A program made the translations under genes and the position numbers. Shown here piece after piece: positions 1-7,107 of a DNA stretch of 7,282 bases. The stretch lies in contig CAITZN010000065.1 in the NCBI GenBank assembly GCA_903896915.1, positions 1 to 7,282 on the forward strand. Reading direction: 5' to 3'. Below the pieces are notes generated by a model. The model saw only the letters and a program-made list of their open reading frames with translations, did not search any database and was not told where the DNA came from. Every line of letters starts with the position of its first letter. Position 1 is the stretch's first letter. The stretch is from an uncultured bacterium (lineage in GTDB: Bacteria > Desulfobacterota > Desulfobulbia > Desulfobulbales > Desulfobulbaceae).

Positions 1-2190
1 CGGGCTGTGCTTCGCGATGTCGGCCGGGTATTGGAAATCCCCCTGCCCATTGTCGATCGGAATGCCAAGCTGGTACCTGAAGAGTAAAAAATTACCCTGA
101 AAAAAGCCATCGAGAAGGAACCCCGACTTCGTGAGGCTATGAAAGAGGACAATGTCCGCGAACTACTTTCCATCTCGCAGACTCTGGAAGGGTTGGCCCG
201 GCATAAATCGACCCATGCGGCCGGGGTCGTCATCTCGCCACGGCCCATGGTGGAATTTCTGCCAGTCTGCGTTGGTCCGAACAAGGAGATCCTGACCCAG
301 TACGACATGAAGTACACCGAGAAGACCGGATTGATCAAATTCGACTTTCTCGGCCTCAAAACCCTGACCGTCATCGACCGAGCCTTGAAGCTCGTTGCAT
401 TCGACCTCGGCTCCGCCGTCGATCTGCGTAAAATCCCGATGAACGACCCCAAGACCTATGCCTTGCTCTGCCGCGGCGACAGCTTGGGCGTCTTTCAGCT
501 GGAAAGCGACGGCATGCGCGAGTTGCTGATCAAGATGCAGCCGGAACAGTTCTCCGACCTGATCGCGCTAGTCGCCCTATACCGCCCGGGGCCGCTCGAT
601 TCCGGCATGGTCGACACCTTTGTCGAAACTAAGCATGGCCGCCAGCCCGCCGATTATCCGTTGCCGCAAATCAAATCCGTGCTCAAAGAAACCTACGGGG
701 TGATCGTCTACCAGGAACAGGTGATGAAGATCTCCAATATCCTGGCCGGCTACAGCTTAGGCGATGCCGACATACTCCGCCGTGCGATGGGCAAGAAAAT
801 CCCGGAGGTGATGGAGAAAGAGCGCGGCAAGTTCATGGCCGGGTGCAAGGCCAACCACATCCCGGAGGACAAAGCCAAGTACATCTTCGATCTCATGGCT
901 AAATTTGCCGGCTATGGATTCAACAAATCCCACAGCGCGGCCTATGCCCTCATCGCTTACCAGACTGCCTATCTCAAGGCCCATTACCCGGCTCAGTTCC
1001 TCGCCGCCCTGCTCTCCTGCGACGTGGAAAATACCGATAAGGTGGTCAAATACATCAACGAATGTCGCCAAGAGAAGATAGAGGTACTGCCCCCGGATAT
1101 CAACGAATCCTTCAGCGATTTCACGGTCATCAATGACCGCATCCGTTTCGGCATGGCTGCGGTGAAAAATGTGGGCGGAGCGGCGCTCGAATCCATCCTG
1201 GCCGACCGTGAAAATAACGGTCCTTATCGCTCGCTCAGCGATTTCTGCGGCCGAATCGATAGCTCCAAGGTCAACCGCAAGGTGATCGAAAGCCTGATCA
1301 AAGCCGGGGCCTTTGACTCGATGAATGGACACCGAGCGCAGTTCATGGAAATTCTTGATCAATGTATCGAACGAGCCAAGGCTGTACAGCGGGATCGCAT
1401 GAGCGGCCAAATGAACCTCTTCACTATCGGCCAGTCAGCAACCAAACAGGCCGAAACCGTGGACATCGAACTCCCGGACATCAAGGAGTGGCCCAAACTG
1501 CAACGGCTTGCCAGTGAAAAAGAGACCGTGGGATTTTTCCTCACCGGGCACCCGCTGGAAGGAGTCATGACCGATCTCCGCCGGGTGGTCGACACCGACA
1601 TTGCCGGTGCGGGAAAACTACGTGATGGTCAGGTGGTTCGAATCGGCGGCCTGATCAACAATTACAAGGAGCACAAATCAAAAAAAGGAGAGCGGATGGC
1701 CTTTACCATCCTGGAAGACATGAGCGATAGCCTAGAAGTGATTGTTTTTCCATCAACTTTTGCAGAATGCTCGCATCTTCTCGGCACTGACCAGCCGCTC
1801 ATCGTGGTGGGCACGGTTCAGCAGGGTGAACGGGGCGCCAAAGTTGTGGCCCAAGAGGTCAAAACCCTGGCCGATAGCTTGGAAAATTACGCCGAGAAAG
1901 CGATTATCACCTTGCAAGCAACGGCAACTTCACGCCAGCACATGCTGGAACTGAAGGAATTGCTCTATCAACACCACGGAACTATACCGGTACGCCTCAC
2001 TATCCATTTCGACAATCGAGGAGAAGTCGATGTCCAGGTGCTGAAGGATATAAGCATCCGCCCGAGTACCGATCTTTTTCACAAAATTACCCGGCTCTGC
2101 GGTGCACAGTCACTTGCCGTTGAAATGAAAAGACCGGAGGTGCAGCGACGTAACGGCCATGGTAACGGTAACGGTCGCAACGGTCACTGA
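1..2190 (+). CDS. dnaE: DNA polymerase III subunit alpha, 5'-truncated by the window and interrupted by an in-frame TAA
   Basis: This is the catalytic subunit of the replicative polymerase. The frame is DnaE-like from base 1 (RAVLRDVGRVLEI, NAKLVPEE), meets TAA at 85-87, and continues in the same frame with KITLKKAIEKEPRLREA to TGA at 2188-2190. Counting residues from the ATG at 139: THAAGVVI (25-32); KFDFLG with D69, matching the third palm catalytic aspartate (E. coli D555); the finger motif YRPGPLDSGM (148-157); YQEQVMKIS (191-199); KFAGYGFNKSHS (255-266); a helix-hairpin-helix region around 310-400; the clamp-binding motif QMNLF (424-428); an OB fold from about 497; then the tau-binding C-terminal region. 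The PHP domain and the first two catalytic aspartates lie left of the window. A protein restarting at 139 would lack them and could not polymerise alone. ATG 139 has only GAGG 2 nt upstream, a poor ribosome site. The family assignment is certain; whether the gene is intact is not. Confidence 0.93.
85..87 (+). other. In-frame TAA stop inside dnaE
   Basis: The codons run GAA GAG TAA AAA ATT ACC, and the residues on both sides (KLVPEE, then KITLKKAI) belong to the same conserved palm segment of DnaE. No frameshift is needed to join them, so this is a point nonsense change, not an indel. From memory of other DnaE proteins, this position is often leucine (LVP-x-x-L-x-ITL), which would fit TTA to TAA by one base. 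A run of six A (86-91) includes the last two bases of the stop. Confidence 0.9.
2150..2187 (+). repeat. GGTAAC/GGTCAC-like hexamer repeats encoding an Asn-Gly-His tail on DnaE
   Basis: The last 13 codons of dnaE read RNGHGNGNGRNGH, built from imperfect tandem copies of a GGTAACGGTCGC-like unit. The tail is low-complexity and probably disordered, and sits past the tau-binding C-terminal region. A comparable tail is not part of the E. coli protein. It could grow or shrink by replication slippage. Confidence 0.55.
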
Positions 2191-2201
2191 ACAATCGGGA
2201 G

Positions 2202-2243
2202 AAAAAAAAAGCGGTCCATCATAAAACGATGGACCGCTTTTTT
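2202..2243. terminator. Bidirectional intrinsic terminator between dnaE and the ABM gene
   Basis: A perfect 10-bp stem (GCGGTCCATC at 2211-2220, GATGGACCGC at 2228-2237) closes a 7-nt loop. It is followed by T6 (2238-2243) and preceded by A9 (2202-2210), which gives a U-tract when read from the other strand. It lies 20 nt past the dnaE stop and about 55 nt past the end of the convergent ABM gene, so it can end both transcripts. The A and T tracts extend the stem further. Confidence 0.93.
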
Positions 2244-2297
2244 AATACCAGGAGATGGAGCAGCCAAGGGTAACGACTATAGCCCTATCCTATCTCA

Positions 2298-2582
2298 TTA
2301 ATTTTCAAACACTTCGCACTCCGTCGGCTGCCCGAGCAGTTGGTCGATCTGTTCCTGCAATTCAATCCTTTCCTTGCTCAAGATCCACTCCCGCCAATTA
2401 TCGATGGTTTGCCAGGTGCTGATGACCAAACTGACGCCCTCCTGATCGACACGATGAAAGGTTTCCCCTGAGATGTAACCCTTTCTGTTCAGTGTCAAAG
2501 TTCTCATTTTCCTGAGCAGGGCCTCTAATAACGGCGCAACTTCCTTTCCAACCTTCCTCTTGATAAGTACTTTGACAGCCAT
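2298..2582 (-). CDS. Antibiotic biosynthesis monooxygenase (ABM) domain small protein
   Basis: This 94-residue cytoplasmic protein is a single ABM-type ferredoxin-like fold, usually a dimer. Visible features are the first strand AVKVLIKRKV (2-11), the helix VAPLLEALLRKMRTLTL (15-31), the strand GYISGETFHRV (35-45), the strand VSLVISTWQ (50-58), and the helix around NWREWILSKERIELQEQIDQLLG (62-84), ending EVFEN. The family includes quinol or polyketide monooxygenases and haem-degrading enzymes, but many small members have no known activity, so I name no substrate. The start at 2582 is chosen because GAGGAGGA (2587-2594) lies 5 nt upstream; the frame is open further upstream but that part (MFVRCLSF...) does not look like the family. 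It follows the OmpA-type lipoprotein gene by 89 nt with no terminator between, so co-transcription is likely. Confidence 0.85.
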   Translation of the reverse strand: MAVKVLIKRKVGKEVAPLLEALLRKMRTLTLNRKGYISGETFHRVDQEGVSLVISTWQTIDNWREWILSKERIELQEQIDQLLGQPTECEVFEN

Positions 2583-2586
2583 GTGT

Positions 2587-2594
2587 TCCTCCTC
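2587..2594 (-). promoter_or_regulatory. Strong Shine-Dalgarno that fixes the ABM gene start
   Basis: On the - strand the sequence reads GAGGAGGA, then ACAC and ATG at 2582. It contains a full AGGAGG with a 5-nt spacer, and decides for the 94-residue start over the in-frame codon 22 positions upstream. Confidence 0.85.
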
Positions 2595-2671
2595 GTGTTT
2601 ATGTAGCTTTGATCTGACGTACATGAACGACAAACAGCGAACGAACATCCTGTTGTATATTTTTTTACCCC

Positions 2672-3316
2672 TTAGTTCTGAACAACGGGATTGATCACAA
2701 TATTGACGCGGCGATTCATGGCGTCACTCGATGATATCGGTTGTGATTTTCCGTATCCGTAAGCCTCAATACGCATGGGGTCTACACCTTGCTGCGCTAG
2801 GGCATTTTTCACCGCTATAGCCCGTCGTTCCGACAGTTGCTGGTTATATTGGACGCTCCCGCGTGTATCCGTATGGCCTTCAACTCGAATGGTGGTTTGT
2901 GGATACTGGTTGAGCACGGACGTGATACGATTGAGTTCGTAATAAGCGCCAGGCTTGAGTTGCGCTGAATCGAAGTCAAAAAAGAGATCACTCTTGAAGG
3001 TGGCGGTCAGTACGTCCTGATCGCGCCTGATGCTGGCGGCACCAGATTGAGCCGTGGCGTCACGGAGGGCTCTTTCCTGATTATCCATGTAAGCCCCAAT
3101 CTGATTACCAGCGATGCCACCCACAACCGCGCCGATACCGGCACCAACCAAGGTGCTCGTAGTGTCGTGGCCGATCGCCTGCCCTATTATCGCACCGAGC
3201 CCAGCCCCGACCCCAGCGCCGATGCCGGTTCCCTGATCTTGTTTGGTTGCGCCAGCACAGGCAGTTAACAGGGTGGCCAGCGCCATAATCGCTGAAAATT
3301 TAATAAGGCTGTTCAT
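2672..3316 (-). CDS. Glycine-zipper / OmpA-domain outer-membrane lipoprotein
   Basis: This 214-residue lipoprotein probably ties the outer membrane to peptidoglycan. Its signal peptide ends in the lipobox LLTAC with Cys20 as the lipidated residue; the next residue is Ala, not Asp, so outer-membrane sorting is expected. Residues about 29-76 form a glycine zipper (GIGAGVGAGLGAIIGQAIG, then a second GxxxG stretch), a hairpin-like membrane-inserting segment. Residues about 105-212 are an OmpA C-terminal domain: LFFDFDSAQLKPGA, then VEGHTDTRG and NQQLSERRA. D150 and R165 have the spacing of the diaminopimelate-binding pair D271/R286 of E. coli OmpA. The architecture resembles YiaD-type proteins. 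It differs from Pal by the zipper, and no tol genes are nearby. The ATG at 3316 has AAGGAG (3322-3327) 5 nt upstream. A sigma-70 promoter lies at 3374-3403. Confidence 0.93.
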   Translation of the reverse strand: MNSLIKFSAIMALATLLTACAGATKQDQGTGIGAGVGAGLGAIIGQAIGHDTTSTLVGAGIGAVVGGIAGNQIGAYMDNQERALRDATAQSGAASIRRDQDVLTATFKSDLFFDFDSAQLKPGAYYELNRITSVLNQYPQTTIRVEGHTDTRGSVQYNQQLSERRAIAVKNALAQQGVDPMRIEAYGYGKSQPISSSDAMNRRVNIVINPVVQN

Positions 3317-3345
3317 GAGAGCTCCTTTTCATCGGTTAAGTGTTA

Positions 3346-3370
3346 CGTTGGATATTATTGGATACCAACG
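3346..3370. repeat. Palindrome with internal direct repeat at the predicted start of the lipoprotein transcript
   Basis: CGTTGG (3346-3351) and CCAACG (3365-3370) are exact inverted arms 13 nt apart. Overlapping them, TTGGATA occurs twice (3348-3354 and 3358-3364) with a 10-bp period, about one helical turn. The element covers roughly +1 to +25 of the predicted transcript, so it could be an operator or a leader hairpin. Arms this short could also arise by chance. Confidence 0.35.
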
Positions 3371-3373
3371 GTT

Positions 3374-3403
3374 CGTATAGAATAATTCATAACGCATTGT
3401 CAA
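3374..3403 (-). promoter_or_regulatory. Sigma-70-type promoter of the OmpA-type lipoprotein gene
   Basis: On the - strand a perfect TTGACA (3398-3403) is followed after 18 nt by TATACG (3374-3379). Transcription would start near 3367, giving a leader of about 50 nt. The surrounding 3317-3489 is AT-rich and otherwise empty. Confidence 0.65.
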
Positions 3404-3489
3404 AAATAAACAAAAGACTCAAATAAAAAAATTTCTAATAGATACTGTTTTACAAAAATTCTCCTAAAAACCCGTGATGCTACTTATGC

Positions 3490-4296
3490 TTACACGAGAT
3501 ATACAATTATCCGATCACCTGGAACACATCCAAGAATCTCGGCTGCCCTCGCCTGATTTGCTGCGATTTCAAGGTATCCTGAGCTGTCGATTAAGACGAG
3601 CAGAGCGCCGGAAGCAACCTCACTATACGTTCTAGCCAAGGTTGCAATGCGACGACCGCTGATTTCAAGAGATTGGAAAGAAGCTGTCTCTAAGTGGCCA
3701 CGACCGACGCGGATGGTGGTGCGAACATTGCCGAAATGATCGATACGCTGTACCTGGCCGCGCAGACTTTTTGCTTCCGGAACAGCTGATGGCACGATGA
3801 TCAATTGTATTGTTTGCAGGGACACGGTTGCGCCAAAATCGTGCACAGCACGACCATTGGCCAACGCTGCTGCCACAGGAGCCATGACATCTCGGCCATG
3901 AAATGTCGGACTGACGGATGAGGGAAAAAAAACAGGATCTTCCACCCTATGGATGGTCTCAATCTTGTGATCAACGACCAGTAACGATAGAATACCGTTA
4001 TCGGGTGCAATAAAGAAATGGTTATCACCCTCCGCAACGAGAATCGAACGCGGGCCACCGACACCCGGATCGACAACAACCAGATGGATCGATCCTGACG
4101 GAAAAAAGGCGTAGCTGGTGCGAATGGTAACGGCAGCGGTGACCACGTCCCAGGCAGGGATGGCGTGGGTTATATCAATGATAGTGGCGGTGGGGCATCC
4201 GCTGAGCAGTGCTCCCTTCAGTTGACCGGCGTAGGGATCCTGCAGACCAAAATCGGTTGTCAGGGTAATGATGACGTGGTCAGAGGCAATATCCAT
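3490..4296 (-). CDS. S-adenosyl-L-methionine hydrolase (adenosine-forming), DUF62 / SAM hydroxide adenosyltransferase family
   Basis: The 268-residue enzyme is predicted to split S-adenosylmethionine with water into adenosine and methionine; it is related to fluorinase and chlorinase but has the hydrolase signature. Motifs in order: TLTTDFGLQDPYAGQLKG (11-28), VVVDPGVGGPR (73-83), APDNGIL (97-103), TFHGRDVMAP (131-140), IDHFGNVRT (185-193), and the C-terminal domain motif IDSSGYLEIAANQARAAEILG near 236-256. D76, R83 and H133 correspond by motif and spacing to the Asp-Arg-His set that activates water in the archaeal hydrolase (D68, R75, H127). The ATG at 4296 is preferred: TAAGG lies upstream and homology begins close after it. 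A TTG 13 codons upstream (4335) has no ribosome site. Cellular purpose is not established for the family. The gene seems to be its own transcription unit, with a promoter at 4445-4474. Confidence 0.92.
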   Translation of the reverse strand: MDIASDHVIITLTTDFGLQDPYAGQLKGALLSGCPTATIIDITHAIPAWDVVTAAVTIRTSYAFFPSGSIHLVVVDPGVGGPRSILVAEGDNHFFIAPDNGILSLLVVDHKIETIHRVEDPVFFPSSVSPTFHGRDVMAPVAAALANGRAVHDFGATVSLQTIQLIIVPSAVPEAKSLRGQVQRIDHFGNVRTTIRVGRGHLETASFQSLEISGRRIATLARTYSEVASGALLVLIDSSGYLEIAANQARAAEILGCVPGDRIIVYLV

Positions 4297-4327
4297 AAGC
4301 AACCTTACGAAGGAGCCTGCAACAGGG

Positions 4328-4432
4328 CTAATCAATGAAGACCAAGCTGACCCGTAATAACCAATACAAGAGCCCGGAACATACCAAAATTATATATTGG
4401 CGACGGCCACTACAAGAAAGGATGAGCACCAT
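4328..4432 (-). other. Possible 34-codon leader ORF ahead of the SAM hydrolase
   Basis: An ATG at 4432, only about 6 nt past the predicted transcript start, opens a frame of 34 codons that stops with TAG at 4328-4330, 31 nt before the SAM hydrolase ATG and in another frame. The peptide starts MVLILSCSG and is hydrophobic (IILV, GLLYWLL, VSLVFI). There is no Shine-Dalgarno, so it would have to be leaderless. It may well be chance. Confidence 0.2.
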
Positions 4433-4444
4433 CACGTTTATATC

Positions 4445-4474
4445 ATTGTATAGCAAACACCCTTTTACCGTCAA
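4445..4474 (-). promoter_or_regulatory. Sigma-70-type promoter of the SAM hydrolase gene
   Basis: On the - strand TTGACG (4469-4474) is followed after 18 nt by TACAAT (4445-4450), 5 of 6 matches in each box. The predicted start near 4438 leaves an untranslated leader of roughly 140 nt before the ATG at 4296, unusually long for this window. I recognise no riboswitch fold in it. Confidence 0.55.
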
Positions 4475-4528
4475 GCAAGTCCAACCTCAAACCTCACGGT
4501 GTTACTATGTGAATGACAGGCTGGAGAC

Positions 4529-5059
4529 TCAGGCGAAACAGAGCCCACAATCGGGACAGGTCGGTGAACGGGTTGAAAACCGAAACCCACAGGCCGGGCA
4601 AGTCGCCTCTTCGGCCTGAACATTGTACACCGCCCCAACAAGACTAGTGTCATGGTCCGACAATCCGGTGGTTTGCCGATGCTCCTGTTCCAACGCTGTT
4701 ATAACATCCTGTAAATCGCTCGTCCGTACGTGCAGGAGCAGTTCACCGCCGCGACACCCTGTGTTGCAATTCTCAGGGCTCTCCTTGATGGCCAACGAGG
4801 GGATGCCCTGCTCCAAGAGAAAAGATTGAAGCTGTTTCATCTGCATCACCGGCCCTTTTCGAACCGTGGTCATCGGATCTTCGGGAAGAATTTCCAAGGT
4901 ACGAGCCGCTTTTCTCTGCTGACTGGCTTCCACCCGAGCCAACATCTGCACTCCGGTGAGCAGTTCAATACCGCATACGGCACAGGTTTGAATTTCCTCG
5001 CGGTACTCGTCATTGCACTGGGGACAATATTTCAAATCGGGTTCAATGTTCAGTTTCAT
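4529..5059 (-). CDS. Double zinc-ribbon protein of unknown function with a DUF2007-like middle domain
   Basis: I do not recognise a named gene. The 176-residue protein has no signal peptide or membrane segment. It has a zinc ribbon at each end: CPQC...CAVC (Cys 12, 15, 26, 29) and CPAC...CPDC (Cys 154, 157, 168, 171), the latter with an extra Cys174 near the end. Between them residues about 68-128 (MKQLQSFLLEQGIPSLAI, an ENCNTGCRGGELLLHV stretch with Cys98 and Cys102, then DLQDVITALEQE) look like a DUF2007-type alpha/beta domain, an assignment by eye. The sequence around 40-65 is a polar linker. It follows hslU by 60 nt on the same strand with no terminator, so it may be read with hslVU. The ATG at 5059 is preferred over a TTG two codons earlier; neither has a Shine-Dalgarno. 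A regulatory or protein-binding role is a guess. Confidence 0.85.
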   Translation of the reverse strand: MKLNIEPDLKYCPQCNDEYREEIQTCAVCGIELLTGVQMLARVEASQQRKAARTLEILPEDPMTTVRKGPVMQMKQLQSFLLEQGIPSLAIKESPENCNTGCRGGELLLHVRTSDLQDVITALEQEHRQTTGLSDHDTSLVGAVYNVQAEEATCPACGFRFSTRSPTCPDCGLCFA

Positions 5060-5068
5060 AGTCAACTT

Positions 5069-5074
5069 ATTATA
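5069..5074 (-). promoter_or_regulatory. TATAAT -10 box just before the zinc-ribbon gene
   Basis: A perfect TATAAT ends 9 nt before the ATG at 5059, so transcription would begin within a few bases of the start codon. No convincing -35 lies 16-18 nt upstream (the hexamer there is TATTTA). With no Shine-Dalgarno present, this suggests leaderless translation or a chance match in AT-rich DNA. Confidence 0.3.
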
Positions 5075-5119
5075 GTGTTGGAGTTATACAATAAATATGA
5101 TGGCCACCTATAAGCAATA

Positions 5120-6538
5120 TTACAAAATATAGCGGCTCAAATCCTCATTTTGGGAAATTTCAGTCAGCTGGGTGCGCACATAATCGGCGGTGACCGTGAA
5201 CACCTGTTCTTCGCGATCCGAGGCGTCAAAGGAAACCTCATCCAGGACCCGTTCAATGACGGTATGTAGGCGCCGAGCACCAATATCCTCGGTCCTCTGA
5301 TTGACCTGCACCGCTATCCGCGCCATCTCTCTGATTGCTGCATCCTCGAAAACAAGATGGATATCCTCGGTGGCCATGAGCGCAATATACTGTTTTATCA
5401 GGGCATTTTTCGGCTCAGTCAAGATACGGAAGAAATCTTCTTCACCAAGGGCATGCAGATTGACACGGATTGGAAAACGCCCCTGAAGCTCAGGCACCAG
5501 ATCGGAAGGTTTGCAGACATGGAAGGCGCCGCTAGCGATAAAGAGGATATGATCGGTCTTCACCGGCCCGTACTTGGTAGTCACCGTCGTGCCTTCGACA
5601 ATGGGCAGCAGGTCGCGCTGCACCCCCTCCCGGGAGACCTCGGGGGTTCCGGAACTGGAGCCGCCGCGCGAGGCGATTTTATCAATCTCATCTAAAAAAA
5701 TGATCCCCGACTGTTCGGTGCGACGGATGGCCTTTTCGGTAACGCTCTCAGTGTCGACCAACCGTTCCGCCTCTTCCTTTCTCAGGAATTCGAGGGCCTC
5801 AGACACCTTCATCTTTTTCGGCTGCCGTTTCTTGGGAAAGAATTTGGAGAAGGCCTCCTGCAGAGAACTCTGCATGTCCTCCATGCCTGAGGCGGAAAAG
5901 ACCTCTACCACCGGAGTGCCGCCAGAAGAAGCTACCTCCAGTTCGACCACCCGATCATCCAGCTCGCCCCGACGCAACATCTCACGGAACCGCTCTCTGG
6001 TGCTTTTGTCGCGGTTTTCTTCCGATTTCGCGGCCCCGCTGTCATAACCGAGCGGGATGATATTGGGTTGCGGAGAGGGGGACATGCCGGGATGGTGACC
6101 GGACGGCCGCGGTAGCAGGAGATCCAAAAGACGCTCCTCGGCCATGGTTTCCGCCTTGCCCTGTACTCCTTCCTCCTCCTCTTTGGTAACCATGTTCACC
6201 GCCAGTTGGGTAAGATCGCGAATCATGGATTCAACATCACGGCCGACATAGCCCACCTCGGTGAACTTGGAGGCCTCGATCTTGAGAAATGGGCTTTGCG
6301 CGAGATGGGCAAGGCGGCGGGCAATCTCGGTTTTCCCCACTCCGGTCGGCCCGATCATGATGATGTTTTTCGGAGCGATTTCCTCACGCAACGACGGCTC
6401 GACCTGCTGCCGCCGCCAGCGGTTTCGCAGGGCAATGGCCACCGACCGTTTGGCATCGGCCTGGCCGATGATGTAGCGATCTAATTCGACAACAGTCTCT
6501 CTGGGGGTGAGGGAATTGAGTCTTTGCGATCCTTTCAT
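5120..6538 (-). CDS. hslU: ATP-dependent protease ATPase subunit HslU (ClpY)
   Basis: This AAA+ hexameric unfoldase recognises, unfolds and threads substrates into the HslV peptidase in the cytoplasm. At 472 residues it is somewhat longer than E. coli HslU (443). Landmarks: [17 protein letters not shown] (10-26), Walker A GPTGVGKT (63-70), the pore loop GYVGRD (96-101), the inserted I domain at about 110-240, Walker B IIFLDEID (279-286), [16 protein letters not shown] (301-316), sensor/arginine segment [10 protein letters not shown] (349-358), sensor 2 GARRLHT (420-426), and the terminal EDLSRYIL, the tail that docks into HslV. The extra length is mostly a Pro/Ser/His-rich stretch in the I domain (about 143-178). 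The ATG overlaps the hslV stop as ATGA (6535-6538), so translation is probably coupled. No terminator follows, so transcription may continue into the zinc-ribbon gene. Confidence 0.98.
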   Translation of the reverse strand: MKGSQRLNSLTPRETVVELDRYIIGQADAKRSVAIALRNRWRRQQVEPSLREEIAPKNIIMIGPTGVGKTEIARRLAHLAQSPFLKIEASKFTEVGYVGRDVESMIRDLTQLAVNMVTKEEEEGVQGKAETMAEERLLDLLLPRPSGHHPGMSPSPQPNIIPLGYDSGAAKSEENRDKSTRERFREMLRRGELDDRVVELEVASSGGTPVVEVFSASGMEDMQSSLQEAFSKFFPKKRQPKKMKVSEALEFLRKEEAERLVDTESVTEKAIRRTEQSGIIFLDEIDKIASRGGSSSGTPEVSREGVQRDLLPIVEGTTVTTKYGPVKTDHILFIASGAFHVCKPSDLVPELQGRFPIRVNLHALGEEDFFRILTEPKNALIKQYIALMATEDIHLVFEDAAIREMARIAVQVNQRTEDIGARRLHTVIERVLDEVSFDASDREEQVFTVTADYVRTQLTEISQNEDLSRYIL

Positions 6539-7074
6539 ATTTTCTCAACAACGATATTGGTATTGGTGTAGACACAAATGGTACCGGCTATTTCCAGTGA
6601 AGCCCTGGCAATGGCAGCAGCATCGAGATCGGAATGGGCTATCAGAGCCCGGGCTGCAGCCTGGGCATAGGGTCCTCCAGAGCCGATGGCCAAAATGCCG
6701 TCATCACCCTCAATAACATCACCAGTGCCGGAGAGGAGCAGGGAATACTGGGCATCCACGGCGATCAGCATGGCCTCGAGCCGGCGCAGCATCTTATCCA
6801 TTCGCCAGTCCTTGGCCAGTTCAACCGACGCCCTCATCAGGTTGCCGTTATACTGCTCAAGTTTTTGCTCCAGCCTGTCGTAGAGGGTGAAGGCGTCGGC
6901 GGTGGACCCCGCAAATCCGGTGATCACCTGATCGTGATAGAGCCGCCGGACCTTTTTGGCCTGATGCTTGATAATGGTCGCCCCAAGCGAAACCTGACCA
7001 TCTCCGGCGATAACAACCTCACCCTTGTGACGGATGGCGATAATAGTGGTGGAACGAATTTTCGGTGTCTGCAT
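6535..7074 (-). CDS. hslV: ATP-dependent protease peptidase subunit HslV (ClpQ)
   Basis: This is the proteasome-beta-like peptidase that forms the double-ring core of HslVU. The 179-residue product begins MQTPKIRS followed by TTIIAI; T9 matches the N-terminal nucleophile of E. coli HslV, so an 8-residue propeptide must be removed to activate it, as in Bacillus-type HslV. Other active-site residues keep their spacing: D25, K41 and S132 (mature D17, K33, S124). Also seen are AGDGQVSLG (23-31), KKVRRL (40-45), [12 protein letters not shown] (53-64), ELAKDWR (85-91) and [14 protein letters not shown] (131-144). The ATG at 7074 lacks a good Shine-Dalgarno; an upstream TTG at 7137 would add 21 non-conserved residues. 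The gene follows xerC and overlaps hslU by 4 nt, a common order in bacteria. Confidence 0.97.
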   Translation of the reverse strand: MQTPKIRSTTIIAIRHKGEVVIAGDGQVSLGATIIKHQAKKVRRLYHDQVITGFAGSTADAFTLYDRLEQKLEQYNGNLMRASVELAKDWRMDKMLRRLEAMLIAVDAQYSLLLSGTGDVIEGDDGILAIGSGGPYAQAAARALIAHSDLDAAAIARASLEIAGTICVYTNTNIVVEKI

Positions 7075-7107
7075 GTTTTTGATTAAATGAATTTTTAGAG
7101 AAAGGAA

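Noticed and set aside
85..87. TAA reassigned as a sense codon
   Set aside because: TAA also ends hslU, the SAM hydrolase, the lipoprotein and the ABM gene at the expected protein lengths, so it is a working stop here.
86..92. Programmed frameshift at the A-run next to the dnaE stop
   Set aside because: The DnaE frame is the same before and after, and the run follows the start of the stop codon; a single shift would leave the correct frame.
901..936. DnaE intein site at KFAGY/GFNKSHS
   Set aside because: The site where cyanobacterial split inteins sit is uninterrupted here and has Gly, not Cys, at the +1 position; the stop at 85 is elsewhere, so it is not an intein split.
757..1410. 217-codon open frame on the - strand inside dnaE
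   Set aside because: It lies wholly antisense to conserved DnaE sequence, its translation resembles no family I know, and it has no ribosome site; GC-biased codon use opens such frames by chance.
3404..3489. Intrinsic terminator after the SAM hydrolase
   Set aside because: There are T-runs on the - strand (for example near 3421-3432) but no GC-rich hairpin before them.
4297..4440. SAM or SAH riboswitch in the SAM hydrolase leader
   Set aside because: I could not find the conserved cores of known SAM/SAH riboswitches or an expression-platform terminator by eye; this needs a covariance search.
4335..4619. 94-codon + strand frame over the SAM hydrolase leader and zinc-ribbon 3' end
   Set aside because: No ribosome site, no recognisable domain, and half of it is antisense to the zinc-ribbon gene.
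5574..6047. 157-codon + strand frame, and other + strand frames, opposite hslU and hslV
   Set aside because: They are shadows of highly conserved HslU/HslV coding sequence, are Ser/Arg-rich, and lack a promoter or ribosome site.
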